Shown here: positions 58,680 to 64,000 of the stretch, piece by piece
Layout of the letters: every line of letters starts with the position of its first letter
How positions within the stretch are numbered: the first letter of the stretch is position 1
NCBI RefSeq assembly: GCF_019263705.2
Contig: NZ_JADQDK010000001.1
Coordinates: 3,224,001 to 3,288,000 of the forward strand
Reading direction: 5' to 3'
Origin: Pseudonocardia abyssalis
GTDB taxonomy: Bacteria; Actinomycetota; Actinomycetes; Mycobacteriales; Pseudonocardiaceae
DNA: 64,000 nt
Translations under genes and position numbers: made by a program
Notes under the pieces: model-generated
Database searches by the model: none
The model's input: only the letters and a program-made list of their open reading frames with translations
Told to the model about the DNA's origin: nothing

Positions 58680-58750
58680 CGGCGCACGCACGACCGGTAC
58701 GCGGGCGGGGGCCCGTGCCGGTGAGACCAACGAGAAGGATCGGAGTATCT

Positions 58751-59479
58751 GTGGGGGACGTGAAGGCCGTCATCCAGGCGGGGGGCCGCGGGACGCGGCT
58801 GGCGCCGTACTCGACGGTGCTGCCGAAGGCGCTCATGCCGCTCGGCAAGGGCACCGTCGTCGACAACCTGCTCGACCAGTTCGCCGCCGCCGGGGTGCGC
58901 GAGGTCGTGATCACCGTCAGCTCCTTCGGCCCGCTGATCCGCAGCTACTGCGGCGACGGCAGCCGGTGGGGCGTCACGATCACCTATCTCAGCGAGGACG
59001 AGCCGCTCGGCACGATCGGCCCGCTCAGCGCCCTGCGCGAGCAGCTCGACGGACCGTTCTTCGTCTCCAACTCCGACGTCTACACCGACCTGGACCTCAC
59101 GCGCGTCCTGCGGTTCCACGAGGAGAGCCCCGGCCCGCTGACGGTGGTGCTGACGCCGCAGACGGTGAACATCCCCTACGGCGTGATCACCCACGACGGC
59201 GGCCGCGTGGTCGGGTTCCAGGAGAAGCCGACCGAGGTCTTCCACGTCAGCACCGGGATCTACTGCATGAGCCCCGAGGTGTTCGAGTACATCCCGGCGA
59301 CCGGCCCGTTCGGCTTCGACCAGCTGATGGCGGTGATGCTGGAGAAGGACCGGCCGGTCAACGCCTACGAGCACGACGGCCGCTGGGTCGACATCGGGCG
59401 CATCGAGGATCTCCGCCGGGCGCAGACCCAGCTCACGACGATGATGGACGGGATGGGCGATGACGTCGCTGACCTCTGA
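58751..59479 (+). CDS. Sugar-phosphate nucleotidyltransferase
   Basis: The 242-residue protein has the signature QAGGRGTRLAPYSTVLPKALMPLG and the metal-binding Asp of VSNSDVYTDLD. The sugar-binding GVITHDGGRVVGFQEKPT and the C-terminal HDGRWVDIGRIEDL also fit. It activates a hexose phosphate to an NDP-sugar. Length and ending resemble the short GMP/UTP-type enzymes in glycan clusters. It overlaps the aminotransferase gene by 20 bp. Confidence 0.9.
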   Translation: MGDVKAVIQAGGRGTRLAPYSTVLPKALMPLGKGTVVDNLLDQFAAAGVREVVITVSSFGPLIRSYCGDGSRWGVTITYLSEDEPLGTIGPLSALREQLDGPFFVSNSDVYTDLDLTRVLRFHEESPGPLTVVLTPQTVNIPYGVITHDGGRVVGFQEKPTEVFHVSTGIYCMSPEVFEYIPATGPFGFDQLMAVMLEKDRPVNAYEHDGRWVDIGRIEDLRRAQTQLTTMMDGMGDDVADL

Positions 59480-60605
59480 GGCCGACACGCTCCCGCTGAT
59501 CGAGCTGGGGGCGCCGATCCTGGGCGAGCCGGAGAAGCGCGCGCTGGCCGAGGTGATCGACAGCGGCTGGCTCGCGATGGGCCCCCGGGTGCGCCGGTTC
59601 GAGGAGGACTTCGCGCGGGTGCAGCAGGTCGAGGACGCGGTCGCGGTGAACTCGGCCACGGCGGGGCTCTCGCTGATGCTCGCCGCGTTCGACGTCGGCG
59701 CGGGCGACGAGGTGCTCGTCCCGTCGATGACGTTCGTCGCCACCGCGGCCACCGTCGTGCACGCCGGGGCCACCCCCGTGTTCGTCGACCTGGAGGGCCC
59801 GGACCGCCCGCACATGTCGCTCGACGACGCCCGGGCGAAGATCACGCCGAGCACGCGCGCGATCGTCGTCATGCACTACGGCGGCTACCTGATGGACCTC
59901 CCCGCCTGGCGCGCGCTGGCCGACGAGCACGGCGTACTGCTGCTGGAGGACGCCGCGCACGTCGCCGGGATGGCCGGGGAGATCGGCGGGCTCTCCGACG
60001 CCGCCGCGTTCAGCTTCTTCGCCAACAAGAACATGACCACCGCCGAGGGCGGCATGGTCATCGCCCGCGACCCCGACCGGCTCGCCCGGATCCGGCTGCT
60101 GCGCGCGCACGGGATGACCGCGAGCACCCTGGACCGCGACCGGGGCCGGGCCGTCGGCTACGACGTCGTCGAGTTCGGGCACAACTTCCGGATGGACGAG
60201 CTGCGCGCCGCTGTCGGGATCGTCCAGCTGGAGCGGCTGCCCGGCTGGAACGCGACCCGCCGCGAGCTCACCGCCACCTACCGCGCCACACTGGCCGACG
60301 CACTGCCGACGGTGACGGTGCCGTTCGACGCCGGGCACACCAGCACCGCGCACATCCTCCCGGTCCTGCTGCCCGCGGGCTCCGACCGCACGGCCGTGAT
60401 GGCCGCGCTGCGGGCCGCCCGCGTGCAGAGCTCGATGCACTACCCGCCGGTGCACCGCTTCAGCCGCTACGTCGACGCCTTCGGCGCGACCGAGCTGCCG
60501 CACACCGACGCGTTCGCCGACCGCGAACTCACCCTGCCCCTGCACCCCCGCCTCTCCCCCGCCGACGTCGAGCGGGTGGTGGCCTCGCTCCGCGAGGCCC
60601 TCTGA
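59460..60605 (+). CDS. DegT/DnrJ/EryC1-type sugar aminotransferase
   Basis: The 381-residue pyridoxal phosphate enzyme aminates a keto sugar nucleotide. It shows GPRVRRFEEDFARVQ, the PLP-binding LLEDAAHVAGM, and SFFANKNMTTAEGGM, whose Lys forms the internal aldimine, then EFGHNFRMDELRAAVGIVQLERL. It starts inside the end of the nucleotidyltransferase gene and is followed by an epimerase/dehydratase after 13 bp, consistent with an amino-sugar pathway. Confidence 0.93.
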   Translation: MTSLTSEADTLPLIELGAPILGEPEKRALAEVIDSGWLAMGPRVRRFEEDFARVQQVEDAVAVNSATAGLSLMLAAFDVGAGDEVLVPSMTFVATAATVVHAGATPVFVDLEGPDRPHMSLDDARAKITPSTRAIVVMHYGGYLMDLPAWRALADEHGVLLLEDAAHVAGMAGEIGGLSDAAAFSFFANKNMTTAEGGMVIARDPDRLARIRLLRAHGMTASTLDRDRGRAVGYDVVEFGHNFRMDELRAAVGIVQLERLPGWNATRRELTATYRATLADALPTVTVPFDAGHTSTAHILPVLLPAGSDRTAVMAALRAARVQSSMHYPPVHRFSRYVDAFGATELPHTDAFADRELTLPLHPRLSPADVERVVASLREAL

Positions 60606-60618
60606 AAGGATCACGAAC

Positions 60619-61641
60619 GTGGCCTTCGATCTCACTGACCGCACCGTCCTCGTCGTCGGCGGCGCCGGCTACGTCGGCTCCGTCATGGTGCCGCTGCTGC
60701 TCGACGCCGGCGCGTCCGTGCGCGTGCTCGACCAGTTCGTCTACGACAACGGGTTCTCCCTCGCCCCGCTGCTCGACGACTCCCGACTCACGCTGCACCG
60801 TGGTGACCTGCGCGACCCCGAGGTGTTCGCGGCCGCCGCGACCGGCGCCACCGACGTCGTCATGCTCGCCTCGCTGGTCGGCGACCCGGTGTGCAAGAAG
60901 TACCCGGACCTCGCGCAGCAGGTGAACGCCGACGCCACCAAGGCGATCATCGACTCGCTCGACGGCCTGGGCGTCGAGCGGTTCGTGTTCACCTCCACGT
61001 GCAGCAACTACGGCATCCACGACTCCGCGTCGCTGGCCGACGAGGAGAGCGAGCTCAACCCGCAGTCGCTCTACGCACGCACGAAGATCGAGGTCGAGGA
61101 GCACCTGCTCAAGCAGTCGGCGCACACCGACGCCTCGATGACGGTGCTGCGGATCGCCACCGCGTACGGCCTCTCGCCGCGCATGCGCTTCGACCTGACG
61201 GTGTCGCAGTTCGCCTGGGAGATCGCCTCCGGCGCCGACCTGCTCGTCTTCGACGCCGACACCTGGCGCCCGTACTGCCACATCCGCGACATCTCCAAGG
61301 CCGTCATGACGGTGCTGACGTCCGCGCCGGAGAAGGTCCGCGGCGAGGTGTTCAACGTCGGCGACACCGAGCAGTGCTTCACCAAGCGGATGATCGTCGA
61401 GGAAGTGCAGAAGCACGTCCCGGACGCCGAGGTGGCCTACCGCGAGGGCGACACCGACCCCCGCAACTACCGCGTCTCGTTCGCGAAGATCACCGAGAAG
61501 CTGGGCTTCACCGTCGACCACACCGTGCAGGGCTACCTGGCCTCGCTCACCACCGCCGTCCAGGCGGGCGTGTTCCCCGACGTCGCCGGCAACACCCGCT
61601 ACGGCAACTACGAGGTGCACCACCTCGAGCCGCGCGCGTGA
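60619..61641 (+). CDS. NAD-dependent sugar epimerase/dehydratase
   Basis: The 340-residue short-chain dehydrogenase-like enzyme has the nucleotide motif VLVVGGAGYVGSV. The catalytic STCSNYG and YARTK form a Ser/Tyr/Lys triad. FNVGDTEQCFTKRMIVEEV also fits UDP-glucose-type epimerases and relatives. It would shape the sugar nucleotide used by the aminotransferase. Its stop overlaps the next gene start (GTGA). Confidence 0.92.
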   Translation: MAFDLTDRTVLVVGGAGYVGSVMVPLLLDAGASVRVLDQFVYDNGFSLAPLLDDSRLTLHRGDLRDPEVFAAAATGATDVVMLASLVGDPVCKKYPDLAQQVNADATKAIIDSLDGLGVERFVFTSTCSNYGIHDSASLADEESELNPQSLYARTKIEVEEHLLKQSAHTDASMTVLRIATAYGLSPRMRFDLTVSQFAWEIASGADLLVFDADTWRPYCHIRDISKAVMTVLTSAPEKVRGEVFNVGDTEQCFTKRMIVEEVQKHVPDAEVAYREGDTDPRNYRVSFAKITEKLGFTVDHTVQGYLASLTTAVQAGVFPDVAGNTRYGNYEVHHLEPRA

Positions 61642-62762
61642 GTCGCCGGATCACGCCCTCGCGCGTGGTCCACGCGGTCGGACGCCGCCTGGGCCTCGCC
61701 CGCAACGAGGTGGCGGTGCGCCGCCAGCTCCTGCACAGCTACGCGCCGCGCCCCGCTCTCGTCACCGCCGAGACGCAGGTGCGGCGGGCGCGCGTCGCGG
61801 CCGTCGACGTCCACAACCACCTCGGCCTGTGGCTCAACCAGGGCCACGCGTGGATGGCCCCGGACGTCGGTGCGCTGCTGGCGTCGATGGACGAGCTGAA
61901 CGTGGCCACGATCGTCAACCTCGACGGCCGCTGGGGTACCGAGCTCGAGGCCAACCTCGACCGCTACGACCGCGCGCACCCGGGCCGGTTCCTGACCTTC
62001 TGCCACCTGGACTGGTCGCTGCTCACCGACCGCCGCTTCCCGGAGCTGCTGCCGGCGATGCTGCACCGGGCGAAGGCGGCGGGCGCGGGCGGGATCAAGG
62101 TCTGGAAGGACCTCGGTCTCGACGTCCGCGACCACGACGGGCTGCTCGTGCAGCCCGACGACCCCCGCCTGCACGATGTCTGGGAGACCGCGGCCGACCT
62201 CGACCTCCCGGTCCTCATGCACACCGCCGACCCCAGGGCGTTCTGGCTGCCGGTGGACCGCACCAACGAGCGGTTCGAGGAGCTGACCCGCCACCCCGAC
62301 TGGCACCACGGCTCCCGCGACGTACCCGGCCACGACGAGCTCGTCACCGCGTTCGAGCGGGTCGTGGCCGCACACCCGCGCACCACGTTCGTCGGCGCGC
62401 ACGTCGCCAGCTCCGCGGAGGACCTCGACCGCGCGTCGCGGATGCTCGACCGGCTCCCCAACCTGACGGTCGACCTCTCCGCCCGCGAGGCGGAGCTCGG
62501 CCGCCAGCCCCGCGCCGCCGCCGCGTTCCTCGCCCGGCACCCCGACCGCGTGCTGTGGGGCACCGACTCGTTCCCGTTCCGCGACGAGCAGTACCGCACC
62601 TGGTTCCGGCTCCTGGAGAGCACCGACGAGTACTTCGACTACGGCGCGAACCCGCCCCAGCAGGGTCGCTGGTCGGTGTACGGACTGGGGCTCGACGAGG
62701 GCCTCTTGCAGGGGATCTACGCCGGCAACGCCCGCCGCGTCGTGCCCGGACTGCGCGTGTAG
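61638..62762 (+). CDS. Amidohydrolase (ACMSD-like/amidohydrolase 2 family)
   Basis: The 374-residue TIM-barrel metalloenzyme has the metal ligands in AVDVHNHLG, HTADPRAF and VGAHVASS, with the terminal Asp in LWGTDSFPF. GGIKVWKDLG holds a lysine. It looks like amidohydrolase family 2 decarboxylases/lactonases. Inclusion in this glycan operon with a 4-bp overlap is unusual and suggests it removes an acyl group or opens a lactone on the sugar. The N-terminal ~50 residues are basic and do not look like a signal. Confidence 0.85.
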   Translation: MSRRITPSRVVHAVGRRLGLARNEVAVRRQLLHSYAPRPALVTAETQVRRARVAAVDVHNHLGLWLNQGHAWMAPDVGALLASMDELNVATIVNLDGRWGTELEANLDRYDRAHPGRFLTFCHLDWSLLTDRRFPELLPAMLHRAKAAGAGGIKVWKDLGLDVRDHDGLLVQPDDPRLHDVWETAADLDLPVLMHTADPRAFWLPVDRTNERFEELTRHPDWHHGSRDVPGHDELVTAFERVVAAHPRTTFVGAHVASSAEDLDRASRMLDRLPNLTVDLSAREAELGRQPRAAAAFLARHPDRVLWGTDSFPFRDEQYRTWFRLLESTDEYFDYGANPPQQGRWSVYGLGLDEGLLQGIYAGNARRVVPGLRV

Positions 62763-62813
62763 CTTGGTTGCCCCAAACGCCCTCTACCAGAACACGGACG
62801 ATCCGGACAACAC

Positions 62814-64000
62814 ATGACAGAAGATTCGAGTACCCACCCGCGGGCCATTTTCCTGGATCCCAACGACGGTTGCCTCACCATGGCTCGGGTCCTCGTTCGC
62901 CGGGGGTGCGACGTGCACCTCCTGGCCGCCGCCGCCAACTCCCACATGCTCACCAGCCGCGGAGTGCACGGCAAGGTCATGCCGGACCCCCGAAGCGACT
63001 CGCAGGCGTGGCTGGACGCGATGCGGTGCCTCGCCGACTCCGGTGGCGGGGTGGTGATCTGCGGCTCGGACGCGGCGAGCGAATGGGTCAGTGCGAACCG
63101 CTCGGCCCTGCCCGACTCCATCCGCACGTTCGAATCCGCCGACGGCGTGCACACCGCGCTGATGGACAAGTACGAGCTCTACAAGCTCGCGGCTGACATC
63201 GGCGTGCGCGCACCGTGGATGCACCGGATCTCGACTCATACCGAACTGCAGGCCATCGACAGCGCCATCACCTACCCCTGCGTCCTGAAGGGTGCCCTCG
63301 GCCACCGGGCCCGGGCGATCCTCGGACACGGGACGGTGCAGGTCGACTCCCGTGACGAGCTCATGACGATGGCGGACGCCCTGCTCGAGAACCAGGTCGC
63401 GTTCCTGCTCACCGAGTTGGTCCCGGGAGACGAGACCGCACTCGAAGGTGCCGTCACCGTTCGGGGGCGCGGCGGCGACTATCCGCTCGAGTACGGCCGG
63501 CACAAGCTCCGGCAGTGGCCGCCTGACTACGGCGTCGGTTCGCTCACCTCGTCGAAGTCGGTTCCCGGCACCCTGGCGATGAACCGCAGGATCCTGGATC
63601 ACGTCGGCTACTTCGGAGTCTCCTCGTGCGAGACCAAACGCCACGCGGGCACGGGCGAGCTCTACCTCATCGAGATCAACGTGCGCGTTCCGGGCTCCTT
63701 CGGCGTGGCGGAGGCGTGTGGCGTCGACGGGTCCTGGCGCCTCTACGCCACCGCCGCGGGTATCCCCCTCGGTCCCCAGCCCGCGCAGGTCGACGGCCGC
63801 CATTCGATGCTCCCCGACATCGAGTGGCTGGCGGTGCGCGCTCGGACGTCGTCGCACGACCAGACCTGGGGGGAGGTGTTCCGGAGTTGGCGGGGCACTC
63901 GCGACTTCGGGATCGTGTCGCTGCGCGACCCGCGTCCGGCGCTCTCGATGCTGGGCACCATGGTGCGGCGCCGTGTCTCGCGGATCGCGCGTGAGCAGTG
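62814..64000 (+). CDS. ATP-grasp carboxylate-amine ligase (incomplete, runs off the window)
   Basis: 395 codons are visible without a stop. The protein begins MTEDSSTHPRAIFLDPNDGCLTM and has ATP-grasp features: TALMDKYELYKLAADIGV, a Lys in YPCVLKGALGHRARAI, and metal-binding ELYLIEINVRVPGSFG (Glu and Asn). Family members ligate an amino acid or polyamine to a carboxylate, often on a cell-surface glycan. Codons such as GAA, ATT and ACT are more frequent than in neighbours, hinting at a separate origin. The gap to the amidohydrolase is 51 bp. Confidence 0.85.
   Translation, partial: MTEDSSTHPRAIFLDPNDGCLTMARVLVRRGCDVHLLAAAANSHMLTSRGVHGKVMPDPRSDSQAWLDAMRCLADSGGGVVICGSDAASEWVSANRSALPDSIRTFESADGVHTALMDKYELYKLAADIGVRAPWMHRISTHTELQAIDSAITYPCVLKGALGHRARAILGHGTVQVDSRDELMTMADALLENQVAFLLTELVPGDETALEGAVTVRGRGGDYPLEYGRHKLRQWPPDYGVGSLTSSKSVPGTLAMNRRILDHVGYFGVSSCETKRHAGTGELYLIEINVRVPGSFGVAEACGVDGSWRLYATAAGIPLGPQPAQVDGRHSMLPDIEWLAVRARTSSHDQTWGEVFRSWRGTRDFGIVSLRDPRPALSMLGTMVRRRVSRIAREQ

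Overview
The window is a very GC-rich, densely coded chromosome segment from an actinomycete. The best guess is a Pseudonocardia-like member of the Pseudonocardiaceae. Supporting signs are: GC-saturated third codon positions and many GTG starts; a HelR-type RNA polymerase recycling ATPase; a gene for the small aa3 oxidase subunit CtaJ; an iniBAC-type dynamin locus; an Rv2466c-like mycothiol-linked DsbA-fold protein; an Rpf-type muralytic domain; and leaderless genes with a TAnnnT box 7-8 nt before the start codon. I see no tRNA, rRNA, CRISPR array, insertion sequence or prophage. The genus is inference only.

Layout. 1-6.1 kb: end of an unrecognised gene, helR, a ribbon-helix-helix regulator with an 11-bp-phased operator array, a DUF4097 protein and a DrrAB-like ABC exporter. 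6.1-8.8 kb: VOC protein, DUF899 protein, a SigG-like ECF sigma factor with a C-terminal SnoaL-like domain, and a small conserved protein. 8.9-13 kb: rpiB-nei2 (TAATG overlap), DUF429 protein, an imperfect palindrome plus a long G tract, DUF937 protein, AI-2E-type permease. 13-17 kb: ABC exporter, a decayed WYL regulator, a ComB-like protein, a metallo-beta-lactamase-fold protein. 17-21.8 kb: a secreted protein / haem-type membrane protein / Rieske operon, and a Crp-like regulator overlapping a membrane adenylate cyclase.

21.8-30.4 kb is the most unusual block. A membrane-anchored Hsp70 ATPase lacking the usual substrate-binding domain is divergent from a 182-residue acidic protein with no basic residues. 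An IniB-like repeat protein, two dynamin-like GTPases (IniA, IniC) and a LuxR-type regulator follow. 30.5-36.9 kb encodes a GCS2/circularly permuted ATP-grasp fusion, an AsnO-like amidotransferase and an S9 peptidase, which together look like a pathway for an amidated small peptide or osmolyte. 36.9-41.1 kb has a Ser/Thr kinase and an 861-residue surface protein joining a DUF4038 glycosidase-like fold, a collagen-binding-like domain and an Rpf-type domain.

41.2-53.4 kb is mostly housekeeping: aldehyde dehydrogenase, CBS protein, DsbA-fold protein, aminopeptidase N, a two-component system, a split RibD pair transcribed with DUF5130 and ctaJ, MerR regulator, amidase, PAP2 phosphatase. 53.6-64 kb is a glycan or glycoconjugate locus: two tandemly duplicated GH5-like secreted enzymes, GT2, GT4, sugar nucleotidyltransferase, DegT-type aminotransferase, epimerase, amidohydrolase, and an ATP-grasp ligase that runs off the end.
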